A DNA stretch of 64,000 nt from Aricia agestis (GCF_905147365.1 NC_056409.1:7011001-7075000), one strand, 5' to 3'. Positions 41,785 to 52,722 are shown, counted from the first letter of the stretch. A program made the numbers and translations. The notes: generated by a model not told the origin, from the letters alone.

Positions 41785-42303
41785 ATGTCGTCAAAACACG
41801 AAAAGAGACATGTTATCCCGTTTTTGGTTTATCGGAGAAGTTACCAGTTTCTCAACTACCAACTCATATTTCTGTTATAAAAATTACATAATTATTAATT
41901 AATATGAATCAAAGCTGGACAAAACAACAAAAGAGCCGACAGTTCATGATGTATCCCAAAGACTGGCTACGGAAAATTTACATATCTGGCGAAAAGCATC
42001 GCTTCCCAAAAAAGAAGTATATTAGGTATTTACTTGATTAAAGAACTATTTATCTGCGTTAAAAGATGTTGATTGTTGGTATTATTATATCAAAGGATTC
42101 TAGTGCTGTCATTGATCGTTAAAAATGCGATGAGAAATAATGAAAAACAGATCAGCACACACGATGCAGATCGCAAATATAAAAGTATACGCAGAATTTA
42201 TTTTAATGCCAGAAAAGGTGGCTGTGATGGTACAGTCATGAATATAGTTTTCAAAGGAAATGTTATTCGTTTTATGGAAAAAGTAATTAACAAACTATTA
42301 TAG
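41785..42303 (+). pseudogene. Possible decayed element coding region
   Basis: Plus-strand pieces in shifting frames read MSSKHEKRHVIPFLVYRRSY, then KLDKTTKEPTVHDVSQRLAT and NLHIWRKASLPKK, then a frame at 42073-42303 that ends KVINKLL. A segment like VxxRLAxExLxIWxKASLP occurs in proteins of some insect transposable elements, but I cannot name the family. Stops and frame changes imply a dead copy. Confidence 0.25.
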
Positions 42304-42493
42304 TAGTTTTTTGTTTGAAATGCCTAATTGTGAAATAAAAAAAACATTTCAAAACCAAACAATCTCCTTTTTTTCTGATGATCATTCCTTGATATTATAA
42401 ATATTTAGTATATTTTTAGTATATTATGTAGTATATTATCATAAATATTTATTTTTTCTCGATAAAAACATTGATACCACTAACCAGAGCCTG

Positions 42494-42662
42494 TAGTCAA
42501 GACCTTTTCTTTATCAATTCTTTATAGAATCGTCGATCAAAATGTATAGAATTGATATTAGCCGAGTCGAACCTCAACGTCATATTCGCGAATTTTTAAG
42601 TCAATTCCATACATTTTGATCGGCATTTCTATAGAAAAGCGATAAAGAAAAGGTCTTGACTA
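42494..42662. mobile_element. Foldback MITE
   Basis: TAGTCAAGACCTTTTCTTTA and TAAAGAAAAGGTCTTGACTA are exact inverted ends, and the pairing continues through GATCAAAATGTATAGAATTG and its partner. The loop is short. Non-coding. Confidence 0.8.
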
Positions 42663-42943
42663 AGGTCATCAGGCTTTTATTTAATGTATTACAATGTAGT
42701 TTTTTTTACAAGGAACAGCAAATATAGAAAAATACTATTTGTCAAAACTAAACCAATGTTTTCAAAAAATTCGTATTTTTTCGAATTTTCAATTGGATTG
42801 GGGCAACTCATAACATCAAGACAAGTAAACTATATTTTGTATGCAGAATTTACTCATCAAAGAGCAACTTTCTATTGCTATGCCATTAAAAAAAAATTAA
42901 AAAAAAATTCTTCATACATTATCGCTCCACCCTACTGTATAAG

Positions 42944-43035
42944 CTTTGAATAGTTATACAGTGTTTTGTCTTCTTCAATCCTATTTAAAATGTCACTTGT
43001 GTGACAGGAACAAAACACTGTATAACTATTCAAAG
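42944..43035. repeat. Perfect 26-bp-arm inverted repeat
   Basis: CTTTGAATAGTTATACAGTG (42944 onward) and its reverse complement (43010-43035) pair over 26 bp without mismatch around a 40-nt loop. It is a probable MITE lying about 100 bp upstream of the candidate first exon. Confidence 0.75.
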
Positions 43036-43139
43036 CACAACATTTATTATTAAGAGGGTATATGTTTAAAGTAGAAAACAACACGAATTTGGTAATTTCG
43101 TATAACACAGCTTGCAACACTGTCCTCCTCGCCTATCGC

Positions 43140-43465
43140 CATTTTCCGTCAAGCTCTCAAGTCAGCTACTGTCAGTTGTTGTGTTTGTGTGTGGTGTTAT
43201 GAAAAATTATTAGTACCGATGAATCTCAATGGGAAATTGTGTTGATACCGACGCCAAACGATGGCTAGTTTATTGTGTTTGTGGCTTTAATGCACCGTTG
43301 GCTGAGTGATGATGGCCGAGTGAATAATAAAGTGAAGTGTTTTGCGTATGCTGGGCTGCCGCAGCAACATCGGGCTCCATTCTCTGGATAAGTCGTCCAC
43401 AAGACGAGATAAGCTTTCTAAACTGGAAGGGCACCATGTCGGGGAAAAACATCCCAGGAGACAAG
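43140..43465 (+). CDS. Candidate first exon of an unidentified gene (5' UTR plus N-terminal codons)
   Basis: This 330-bp stretch is less AT-rich than its flanks and looks like a 5' exon: CGCCATTTTCCGTCAAGC, several upstream ATGs, then an ATG at 43348 encoding MLGCRSNIGLHSLDKSSTRR and DKLSKLEGHHVGEKHPRRQ, ending at AGACAAG|GTATTC (donor at 43466). An alternative ATG at 43436 in another frame has a better context (GCACCATGTCG) and gives MSGKNIPGDK to the same donor. I do not recognise either peptide. No downstream exon could be assigned, so the next exon may be far away or outside. Transcription would be divergent from CPSF6. Confidence 0.35.
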
Positions 43466-44770
43466 GTATTCGTTTAAGAGTTTTAGTTTTTCTATTACTG
43501 TTGCGAAACGATCTTAAGGTCACCTTTTTGTTTGTACCTATCTCCTTTCTATTGCCGAGGCGTGGACCGCAGTCCATAAGTTTCAATAGCTACGTGGAAT
43601 AATATTGACCTCATTTATCTAAATTTTACCCACAAAAGTCATTTAGGCTATGTTATCACTTATCTACAAACAAGTAGGTACCCTAATACAGTGATATCTT
43701 TGAGCTTTTGTTGTGTTACTCATTGTTATCAAATTATTATAATATTATTTATATTCTAAATATTACATTACAACAATAACATAAACTACTACAATAATAT
43801 TATCATGTTATAAATTATAATGTAGTACTGAATCCAAAATGATTATCATTTGTTTGTAGCAGGTAAACAATAGCAGTATAAAAACTGTATAAAGTTTTCT
43901 TTAATACATTTAAAATTAAATAATTATATATTGAATTATAAGTATAGATTAGTAGCACACAATAATTTAGTGACACAATTTTTTTTTATAACAATCATTT
44001 TTTAAGCATCAGTGGTACTGAAAAATACTTGATTTATTTTATTCATAAAACTCAAAATTATTTATTTATTACTAAAATGAAAATAAACTAACTTGTATTA
44101 AAGTGTAGGTAAAGTAAAGTCTATATAATTTTAAATGTTGAATGGACAACAGGTCTCTTTGACACCCTGAAAGATAGTAGGCCCACCCAGGGAGTGTTAT
44201 ACATTTAAATAATACTGAATTTGTATACAGTACATCATGTGATTATTATTATTGTAGTAAAAGAAAATATAGAAAACCCATATCCCGTATTTCATAATAT
44301 TGTTTAACTGGAAAGTTAAAAAATAATTAACAATCTTTACCAAACTGAGATAGCCTAGCTATGAAATCATTAATTTACATCATTTACCAAACTGCAATAC
44401 GGCTGAGTTATACCTGCACAGACAGTTTTATAAAGAAATTATTTCAAAATACTGTGAAATATATACTGTGTACAAAGGATTCTTATAATAGCAGGCGTAG
44501 CGAGATACGGGCAGCTGCCTGCGTTCGCGTTCAAGCAAACATACTCTTCAGGTTTATAATATTAGATAGGTAGGTATAATTTTTTTAATTATTGCTTGAC
44601 AAACTCGAGTCTCGATCTATAAGACTATGAAAATTACCAATAACAGGGTCAATATAACCTCATAAGTCATAACCATGGGAAGATGCATGGTATAATATGG
44701 TACTAGTGATGATGATGATGAATGTAATTTGCATATTAGCATATTATTATGCTTTCCGTTCTTGCCGAAC
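43466..44770. other. AT-rich stretch, no gene seen
   Basis: If the preceding exon is real this is the start of its first intron. No exon or repeat border was recognised. A short GATGATGATGATG run is at about 44707-44720. Confidence 0.45.
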
Positions 44771-44775
44771 TCTTC

Positions 44776-45119
44776 ATTCGTGCCGAAGCATGGGAGAGCC
44801 ATGCTTCGGCACGAATGGGCCGGCGCGAGCGGAGAAATACCACGTTCTCACAGAAAACCGGCGTGAAACAGCGCTTGCGCTGTGTTTCGCCGAGTGAGTG
44901 AGTTTACCGGAGGCCCAATCCCCTACCCTATTCCCTTCCCTACCCTCCCCTATTCCCTTCCCTTCCCTACCCTCCCCTATTACCCTATTCCCTCTTAAAG
45001 GCCGGCAACGCACCTGCAGCTCTTCTGATGCTGCGAGTGTCCATGGGCGACGGAAGTTGCTTTCCATCAGGTGACCCGTTTGCTCGTTTGCCCCCCTTAT
45101 TTTATAAAAAAAAAAAAAA
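44776..45119 (+). mobile_element. LINE-tailed SINE-like element, copy C, with a duplicated inverted head
   Basis: The usual head is preceded by its own reverse complement. ATTCGTGCCGAAGCATGG (44776-44793), a GAGAG loop and CCATGCTTCGGCACGAAT (44799-44816) form a perfect hairpin. Then follow GGCCGGCGCGAGCGGAG, GCGCTTGCGCTGTGTTTCGC, the pyrimidine minisatellite (44920-44995), the LINE tail and a 17-nt A-run. Copies A, B and D have only one arm. Confidence 0.8.
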
Positions 45120-45126
45120 AACAACG

Positions 45127-45174
45127 TCGAAACTCCCAAATTTGTATCTATAGATACAAGTTTGGGAGTTTCGA
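45127..45174. repeat. 48-bp near-perfect palindrome
   Basis: TCGAAACTCCCAAATTTGTA at the left edge mirrors the right edge over 24 bp per arm with one mismatch and no spacer, centred on CTATAG at about 45150. It starts a few bases after the SINE A-tail. Confidence 0.8.
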
Positions 45175-45189
45175 TAAATGATGCAGACA

Positions 45190-45706
45190 AAATACCTTCA
45201 AAAGTTGCCCTATTTTTGTAAAACCACCCCTATAAAGAATCAGGAGTTCTCTCAGCACCTTCCGAACCACGGTATACCAGGTATACCTCGGTACATAATC
45301 TTACTTGTTGGTAGCATATGCTTAGAATACTTCTCACGAAACCGAAGTCACCACTGTATGTTTCCCTATACATTTTGAGGAGTTCCCTCGATTACTTATG
45401 TATCCTTCATCAAATCACCACTTTTGTGAATATAATACCAAATTGGGATGATACCCTAATATACCAAAAGAAAAGATTTGAAAATCGGTTAACAAACGGC
45501 GGAGTAATCGTTGAACATAAGAAAACTAACATAACACCTCCCCCATTTTGAAAGTCGGTTAAAATTGTAGCCTATGTGTTATTTTGATGTATAAGCTATA
45601 TTATTGTAAAGTTTCAATAAAATCCGTTCAGTAGTTTTTGCGTGAAAGAGTAACAAACATCCAAACATCCAAACAAACTTTCGCCTTTATAATATTAAGT
45701 AGGATA
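45190..45706 (-). mobile_element. Helitron-like element, 5' end on the minus strand
   Basis: CTTTATAATATTAAGTAGGA (45689 onward) is the reverse of the TACTTAATATTATAAAG head. Before it lie AATCCGTTCAGTAGTTTTTG and (CATCCAAA)n. GAATCAGGAGTTCTCTCAGC and AAAAATCGG-type sentences upstream (45238, 45480) belong to the same abundant repeat. The far end is unclear. Confidence 0.45.
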
Positions 45707-45723
45707 GTAGGATAACATCTAGT

Positions 45724-45763
45724 CGGCTGAGCCGTGAGCGCCACGACGCTCACGGCTCAGCCG
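45724..45763. repeat. Perfect GC-rich hairpin (17-bp arms)
   Basis: CGGCTGAGCCGTGAGCG, a CCACGA loop, then CGCTCACGGCTCAGCCG, without any mismatch. It follows a CATCTAGT Helitron-like end by two bases. In a rho-independent context it would look like a terminator, but this is eukaryotic DNA. Confidence 0.85.
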
Positions 45764-46950
45764 TTATACCCAATAAAAACATTTTCATGTAAAATTACGC
45801 CAAGACGAGATGATACCTAATGTAATGTCATAAAGTTATCGGGGCCTTACCATGAGGTCTGTAGTAAGCCTACGTTCTGACTATACAGTTCTGTAAGACC
45901 TGAATTCTAAAACACTTTGGTCTAGTCTCTAGAGACGGAAATGGAGGTTAAATACTAGTAGAGTACTAAAAAAAATGGAACTAAAAGTTAGGTTCAAATA
46001 CCAACCATTTTTTAATTCGAAGAGCCTGCTCGCTTTAACTATAGTTTGGGATTGCGGGCGGCATGACGTCCGCGTCTGTGAAATTCGGAAAAAATACAAA
46101 GTTCAGCTCAAGCCCTCGACTATTGTTTCAGACTATAAAATACTAGGCCATAATAACCGCTGATGCTAGAGGACATTACAAACAGATTTAAATGACTAGC
46201 GTAATGGGGCTTCTGAAACGATATTAAAACTTTTATTTTAGTCTTGTATATTTTTAAACAACGTAGTCAAAATAGTAGCTTACGTATTTGTTTCGATAGT
46301 ATTAATATACTACGTAATAGATTTTCCAAAGGCGCATCAGAAAGCGGTCAAAATAAGCTTTGAAGTTTCAAGTTGTATGAATTTTTACTCTTCGCCATTT
46401 GTGGAAGTCTCTCGTGGTTTTCATCGCGACTCAAGTCACGTTTTCCCGGCAAATTATATTTTTGACTGTATCAATCTGCAATGCATTAGAATGAAAGATG
46501 TAAGGAGTTTGACGCAGCCCCCAAGACGTGATCAGGTTTAAAGGTCTGTGTTTCATTATGACTGTCAAAAGCAGTTTAGAATTTAAGTCTTCATTTTCAT
46601 GATGAAGGTTGAATACGTACAGTCTACTGGTATTTATAAAAAAAACCTTATTATAATAGCCAACTGCGGAAGTTATCAAAATTGCCTATTACCCCGAATG
46701 TGTCAGTAGATTTGTTGTAATGCTTAGTACTACAAATCTGCTGATATATTCATTATAATCGGACGAATAGTTGGAGCGCTACAATAAAACAACCATACAT
46801 ACTGATACGTTCATTTCTTTGTCTTCGCCATTATAGTCACGAAAAATTAAGCTACAAAATCTTAATTTGGTAGATCGTATGTTTTGATATTTTCGCGCTA
46901 GTACGCAAATTAATTTAAAACAACTTCGATGGTAATGGCTGTAAATTTTT
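45764..46950. other. No gene seen
   Basis: Mixed composition. Inverted CAGTAGATTTGTTGTAATGC and CTACAAATCTGCTGA words near 46703-46742 form a small weak palindrome. No supported gene. Confidence 0.4.
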
Positions 46951-46959
46951 GTTAGGTAA

Positions 46960-47712
46960 GGCTTCTTACAGACGAACGGCACGTGTCGGCGGCACGTGTC
47001 GGTGGCAGTCGACGCTTGTAGAGGGCCTACCACGACCTTTCCTAAAACGATAATATTTCCAAAACGCTTTGTTGTAAGATTACAATAACATTACCGTACT
47101 CACTGTTTAAATATAATTTTACTAAAAACAGTAAAAAATGCAAAATGTTGTTAAATCCGCTATGAAATATCAACTTTTTTAAGATCGCTAGCTTGATGTT
47201 AAAGTAATATTGCTTATCTGTCAAACGGTGTCGCTTAGTAGAAGTGGTGGTAGTCCCCCAGTTGTGACGTACCGCCTAAAGGTAAGCGTCCACAGGTCGG
47301 TATCGTACGCGACGGACGTCTCGCATCAAACGGAAATTTTTTTCACAGTACGTCCGCTGAATCGGCACCGTACGGATTACCGACTAGCCGAGTAAATGAA
47401 TGCTCATAAGGTCAAATGGTGTGGATGGAAAAGTTGAAAGCAGAAATTTTGACTTAGGAACTTTGTTTGGACTAATTTGAACATAAACATACTGGCTAGT
47501 CGGTAATCCGTACGCTGCCAACTGTAAGCGTGATAAACTGTCGACGGGTGCCGTCCACAACAATAGACATAACTACTCTGTCTACTCTGCGTCCACTGCC
47601 GCCGACTGCTGTCAACTGCCGCCGACACGTGCCGTCGACTGCCGCCGACTTCGGATAGTGTGCGGGGTGGCGGTCCGGCGAAATTCAATTGTTTCTGATC
47701 AGAATTCGGACA
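46960..47712. mobile_element. GC-rich nested repeat with GTCGGCGGCA words
   Basis: CGGCACGTGTCGGCGGCACG (left) and CGCCGACACGTGCCGTCGAC (right) are inverted. Inside, CCGTACGGATTACCGACTAG (47369) mirrors CTAGTCGGTAATCCGTACG (47494-47512). This suggests an element with a second one nested in it, perhaps of hAT type. Frames at 47210-47395 and 47404-47688 are repeat-derived. Confidence 0.5.
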
Positions 47713-47996
47713 ATGTGCGGCCGGGCTTAATGTAACTATTCTGCGTCATGACTCGAGTGAATGACGTTTTGTGAAAGTAAGAAACTTGTTATTAATTAAG
47801 CATCGTAGTAGAGATTAAAAAGAAATTACATTTTACAAGTTCCTTAACTTAAGAGGTTTCTTCTTGGCCTACTCTTCTTCTTAGGAGGATTAGCTTGCAG
47901 TATTTAAAACAGTAGCTACAACTAGTAGGTACATAACAGTTGGAACTATTGGATGCCGGTTATCAGTCAGGCTGTGAGATCTAAATTATTGTCATA

Positions 47997-48240
47997 ATGC
48001 TAAGTACTTACATGCGGTTTTGCTCGATGGTTTTACTCCAAATCGAGTAATAATTACTGTGTGGACCGCAAAACTGACCGCTCGAAGGCTCGCATCGAGC
48101 CGGCTTGATGGACTTAAATATAATATCGATTTAGAATAAAACTATCGAGCAATGCTGAATGTGTGGACGAAAGCCCGAGCCGCGGGTTTTGCTCGACGTT
48201 GCTGCTCGATCGAGCAAAACCGCATGAGAGTACTTAGCAT
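47997..48240. mobile_element. MITE 'ATGCTAAGTACT', copy 1
   Basis: ATGCTAAGTACTTACATGCG and CGCATGAGAGTACTTAGCAT are inverted ends continuing into GGTTTTGCTCGAT / ATCGAGCAAAACC. The interior has CGAGCCGGCTTGATGGA and GTGTGGACGAAAGCCCGAG. A second copy in the opposite orientation is at 57336-57558. Confidence 0.8.
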
Positions 48241-48344
48241 AAGAGTGTCAAAGAATGTCGTTAATGTACGTTCTGCAGTGTTCAGAAGATCAGCATTCGT
48301 TGTTTTCCTTGGCCACCCTAATAAAGTACAGTTAGTTATTACTT

Positions 48345-49717
48345 ACTAGCGACCCGCCCCGGCTTCGCACGGGTAAAAAATATATAGCCAATGTCACTCA
48401 CTGAATAAATGAGTTTTTAATCAAAACCAATATTATAAAGAGGTAAATTTTGTTTGTTTATTTACTCATAGATCTACTACTACTACCCGACTAAGAGCTG
48501 ATGACCAAATCAGTCATGACTCATGTAGCTTCAGCTGTGTTAAAAATCCGTTTGCTACTTCCCTGAACAACCCTTTCTGATAATCTGCGTGCTGTGTGCA
48601 GATTATCAGAAAGGGTTGTTCAGGGAAGTAGCTAACGGGGTTTTAATACAGCTGAACCTACATTATTTATTTTTTTCCCCACCCCACCACTCCCACACCC
48701 GCTGCCCACGGCCTGCTAGCACGCAGATTATCAGAAAGGGTTGTTCTGGGAAGTAGCTAACGCAGTTTTAATACAGCTGAACCTACATTTTTTTCTTTTT
48801 TCCCCACCCCACTACTCCCACACCCACCGCCCACGGCCTGCCAGCACGCAGATTATCAGAAAGGGTCGTTAAGGGAAGTAGCTAACGGAGTTTTAATACA
48901 GCTGAACCTACATTTTTTTCTTTTTTTCCCCACCCCACTACTCCCACACCCACCGCCCACGGCCTGCCAGCACGCAGATTATCAGAAAGGGTTGTTCAGG
49001 GAAGTAGCTAACGGAGTTTTAACACAGGTGAAGCTACATGTAACATGACTGATTTGGTCGTCAGCTCTCCGTCGATACTACTGATAGATACATACTACTC
49101 AATAGTCAATACTCATAGATCTAAACTCCCCTTCCGCGGGCGCACCCCCGCCTTGGTAGCGCCCACTTCGAAACGGGCGTAAATCGCAATATTTTAATTT
49201 CGCCATAACTTCTAAACCAAACGTCCAATTTTAATCATTCAAAGACCAAATATTGTCCACATAAACTGTACTTTGAGATGAAATAATTTATTTTGATAAG
49301 GATTATTATCATGAGTAAAATAAATGCGTTTAAATGTAGTCCAAAAAAAAATCAAGATTTTTAAATAAAAATATGGTTGTTGTGCCTCACTTGACATAGA
49401 TAGGTATAGTGTGTCGCGGACATTTTTGTAGATATTTATAAGATCTACATTTACTTAGAACATTGTATGGTTCTATCTTTTATAGTTTAGGCAGCGTACG
49501 CAAAATAAGTAAATTTTCTGGTTGTTTCCGAAAAACTGAAATATTTTACGGAACCCTATATTTTCCAAAATAAAAAGTAGCCTATGTTACTCGTAAATAA
49601 TGTAGCTTTCGAATGGTGAAAGAATTTTTAAAATCGGTCCAGTAGTTTTTGAGCCTATTCGTTACAATTAAACAAACAAACAAAACAAAGTTTACCTCTT
49701 TATAATATTAGTATAGA
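48345..49717 (-). mobile_element. Helitron-like element (minus strand) with a foldback insertion
   Basis: The right end CTTTATAATATTAGTATAGA is the reverse of the TCTATACTAATATTATAAAG head. The left end ACTAGCGACCCGCCCCGGCT is the reverse of a GC hairpin plus CTAGT. An additional head in the plus direction, AATATTATAAAGAGGTAAAT, occurs at 48429, mirroring 49677-49708, so the structure is composite. No Rep/helicase coding sequence is present. Confidence 0.55.
48464..49122. mobile_element. Foldback element with ~110-bp arms and an internal 125-bp tandem array
   Basis: ACTCATAGATCT at 48464-48475 and 49111-49122 may be a 12-bp target duplication. The left arm (48482-48592, GAGCTGATGACCAAATCAGT) pairs with the right arm (48969-49080, ACTGATTTGGTCGTCAGCTC). 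Between them a unit starting CAGATTATCAGAAAGGGTTG recurs at 48599, 48724, 48849 and 48975, i.e. every 125 or 126 bp. Units carry CCCCACCCCACTACTCCCAC and CGGCCTGCCAGCACG. It is not a CRISPR array: the units are contiguous and the repeats are arm-derived. Confidence 0.8.
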
Positions 49718-51290
49718 TTACCATTCTCCGAGTTCCAACATAACAAAATGTTTGCAAAATAATGTTGGTATGTCGACCATTGTATTGAGTTTCTCGTTAA
49801 AAAGCAGCAGAAACGTTTAATGCTTACAAATAGAAAATGCCTTACATATACTAATTAGTAGGTAATATGACAAAATATTTTATGTTACATTCAAAAGATA
49901 ATCAAACTCTTTTTCATAAGACTCTTAGGTCATACCAAAGCACTTATCGATAACGAATTCGTACATTACTACTTTTATAGTCATTTGAATTTCGGGTTCG
50001 TCTTGATGTTTTGAGTGTAAAAGACTGCTAAAATACATAAATTATTGATAGATTGTAGAAAATGCATATTATGTTAAGTATAATATTTAAGCAGTTCATG
50101 CAGATTGCAGACTAAGGCCGCTGCCTTCGGCATTCGCGGTGAGTCTCCTGTCACCACGTAGCAGTCGTCCCGCGTTTTTTCGAGGCCCGAAGGTGACGTA
50201 GACGCATAAAGACCAAGTGAATTGACAGCCGTGGGTAGAGCTGACTCACGATCACTGAGGCCGTTCACGTTGCCCACAATGCCCTCACAATACCCTCGTA
50301 ATGACGAGATGTAATGATACACGGATAACGGACATAATGATCTATGATTCTCGTATGCTTCCTATAAGCTATCACTGGTTTTTAAATTTGAATGTAGAAC
50401 ATGATAAAATGTTTTGAACTTATGAAAGAATGTAATATGTAGGTTAAAATAGTTAAAAGTTTAGCAGAAATATAAACGGACGTAGTTAAGCAGAAAGGAC
50501 TCAACCCACAAAATGGGCAAAATTGAGTTAAGTATGCCATCGTACTGCTGAGGGTCGAATCTATCATGTAGTGAAAACCCCATTTTTAAAATATACACGG
50601 AAACTACTTTTTTTTTAATATACTTCATAGTTTTTCTATTTCAAATAATTTTTCCGGCCCTAATGCCTTCATTTAAGCAAAAAAAAACGGGAAGTTTTTT
50701 CATGTTACCTTATTCTTTCACGCACGTCTTGAATTCTTGCGTGGTTTTTAATGTTTTTTAATTTTAATAAGGTTTCTTTTGTGTGTGTTTAAAAGTTTAA
50801 TTATCAAGGTTGATAAATACATAACTTTTTATTAATTAAACTTTTTTTATTTTCTTTTATCACTTACTTTTCAGTCGAAGGGTACTTATGAGTCCTTTCT
50901 GAGAAATAAATAAAAAATACCTGTCCCTACAAAGTTGAGAATATTAGTAAGGACTCAACCCAAATTTCACTTAATATCTTGAAATTTATTGCAAAATATA
51001 CAAAAAATAATTGACAGACCAATAAAGTGTGAACCATTCTTTAAATTAAGCAATTACTTTTTTTGTTAATGTAACTTTTTGATAAAGAAATTCAAGCTGA
51101 AACTTCAAACGCCAATATCTCAAAAGTGACTTTGTATGGTCCTTTCCGTCCTTTCAGCTTAACTACGTCCATTAAACGTTGTTTAATGTATTCCAGGCAA
51201 AACAAAGAAATATTAATTAATTAATGTGTACCTATACGAAGGTTAATCAAAATAAAGAAGTACAGAAATTCATCCAAATTTTGACATCAT
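49718..51290. other. No gene assigned
   Basis: AT-rich. The minus frame at 50074-50322 (VNGLSDRESALPTAVNSLGL, then ASTSPSGLEKTRDDCYVVTG) has more coding-like composition than its neighbours and sits in a locally GC-richer patch, but no domain or clean splice sites could be assigned. Confidence 0.3.
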
Positions 51291-51297
51291 ACTTCTA

Positions 51298-51649
51298 TAG
51301 TTATTAATATTATAAAGCGGAAGAGTTTGTTAGTTTGTTTGTTTGTTTGTTTGAACGCGCTAATCTTAGGAACTACTGGTCCGATTTGAAAAATTCTTTC
51401 AGTGTTAGATAGCTTATTTATCGAGGAAGGCTATAGGCTATATTTTATCACGCTAAGAAAATGTGGAAAAAAACAGGGGAAATTATATGAAATTGCTTAT
51501 TATCTTAATAGCTACTGGAGCAATTTTTAAGTTATTTGGCAAACATGAAGAATAGACCACGTGAAGGGACATAGGCTTTTTTTTGCGGAAAATGTACGGT
51601 TCCGTGAAATTCCTAAATTACGCGGGCGAAGCCGCGCGAAACATCTAGT
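51298..51649 (+). mobile_element. Helitron-like element with (GTTT)n head
   Basis: ATTAATATTATAAAGCGGAA is followed by a (GTTT)n tract (51326-51350), AGGAACTACTGGTCCGATTT, and a second AGGGACATAGGCTTTTTTTT block. It ends GCGGGCGAAGCCGCGCG and ACATCTAG. The CGCGGGC..GCCGCG hairpin just before CTAG is the clearest Helitron-like 3' end in the window. Confidence 0.65.
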
Positions 51650-52290
51650 TTTAAATAAACTTTTGTGCTTCGATTCTGTTTAATCTTTAGCTAGAAGAAG
51701 AACTGTACTATTATAAATCTTTAAAGAAGCAATTCTCAGATTGCGCTAAAATGTTGGCGTTGCTGTATGGTTAATTTATGCAAAAGAAACAAGAGATTAA
51801 ATGAGGAGTAAATTGGGTTTTGTAAACAGACGCAAAGGGAGCTTTTCTCTAAAATTCTCCCGTGGAATATTAATGTTTGCGGCGGGTGCCTTAACCCTAC
51901 AACTGGCGTTCAAGTTGTGCTCACCTTGTAAATCGTAATTTAATAGCTAGCGTGTAATATGTAGTATGTTAATTGACAGACCGCACTTCTGCAATTAGTA
52001 ATACGAGAAAAACATTAGCATTGAATGCAATAATCGAGAAGCGAGAAGCATTAAGTATTCAACTATTCACTTAGAGTTAGATACATACTTTAAATGCAAA
52101 GTAAATTTTACTTTCAACTATTACGTATTTAAAAAGGGTTTCAATGTACTTAAAATCTAGAATGAAAGGGCGTTCAGCTCATTGTTATGTGATAGCCAGA
52201 CTTTTATGTTAAATAGGTACCTCTAGGTTTAAAATTTCCAGCCCCACAAAGTACAAACAGCACTGAACGCAAAACTTAAAAAAAAAAAAC
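51650..52290. other. No gene seen
   Basis: AT-rich intergenic DNA, nothing recognised. Confidence 0.4.
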
Positions 52291-52292
52291 TA

Positions 52293-52535
52293 TTAAAAAC
52301 TGTTTCGTGCATTCCTTTTATTTGTTCGGTTACATACATAATGTTTACATGGTACCTTTTCTACACTTTTCACGAAACCTTGTACGTATTTGAATACGAG
52401 CCCTTCCGGCTCCCACTCCAAAGGGATAAAATGAAAAACCATCACGTTTTCTATGGGCGTGGTTACTTTGTCCGTATCGTGCCCTACGAGACGATCTCCA
52501 CGTGATTCACGTTGCCTCGTTTTGAACCCACTCAC
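52293..52535 (-). CDS. Possible exon or gene fragment, function unknown
   Basis: The minus frame reads RGDRLVGHDTDKVTTPIENV, then MVFHFIPLEWEPEGLVFKYV and QGFVKSVEKVPCKHYVCNR before a stop. The residue mix (W, E, P, V, G) and local base composition are more coding-like than the flanks. No family was recognised, and the upstream boundary AATGTGAG|TGG is only a weak acceptor. It could be a terminal exon, a transposon fragment or a dead gene. Confidence 0.25.
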   Translation of the reverse strand: MSGFKTRQRESRGDRLVGHDTDKVTTPIENVMVFHFIPLEWEPEGLVFKYVQGFVKSVEKVPCKHYVCNRTNKRNARNSF

Positions 52536-52722
52536 ATTGTAGAATTTTTACTTGGAAAGTATTATTGTGCTTATATTTTTGTTTTTATACTGATGCCATG
52601 TAAATCTGCAATCAAAACGATTGGTTATTATTTTTGGTCCACCATGTGAAACTATGCGACTTTTTGAAGAAGAAAAAAATTAAAATAAAAAATTGTTTTT
52701 GCAGGTTTTCGAATTTCGGTTT

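Noticed and set aside
43287..43586. 99-codon minus-strand frame
   Set aside because: Overlaps the candidate plus-strand first exon; no start context or splice sites on the minus strand.
45724..45763. Rho-independent terminator
   Set aside because: The hairpin fits the shape, but the window is eukaryotic and no T-run follows.
48464..49122. Regularly spaced 125-bp repeats resembling a CRISPR-like array
   Set aside because: Repeats are contiguous and much longer than CRISPR repeats, there are no unique spacers and no cas genes, and the repeats are derived from the element's own arms in a eukaryotic genome.
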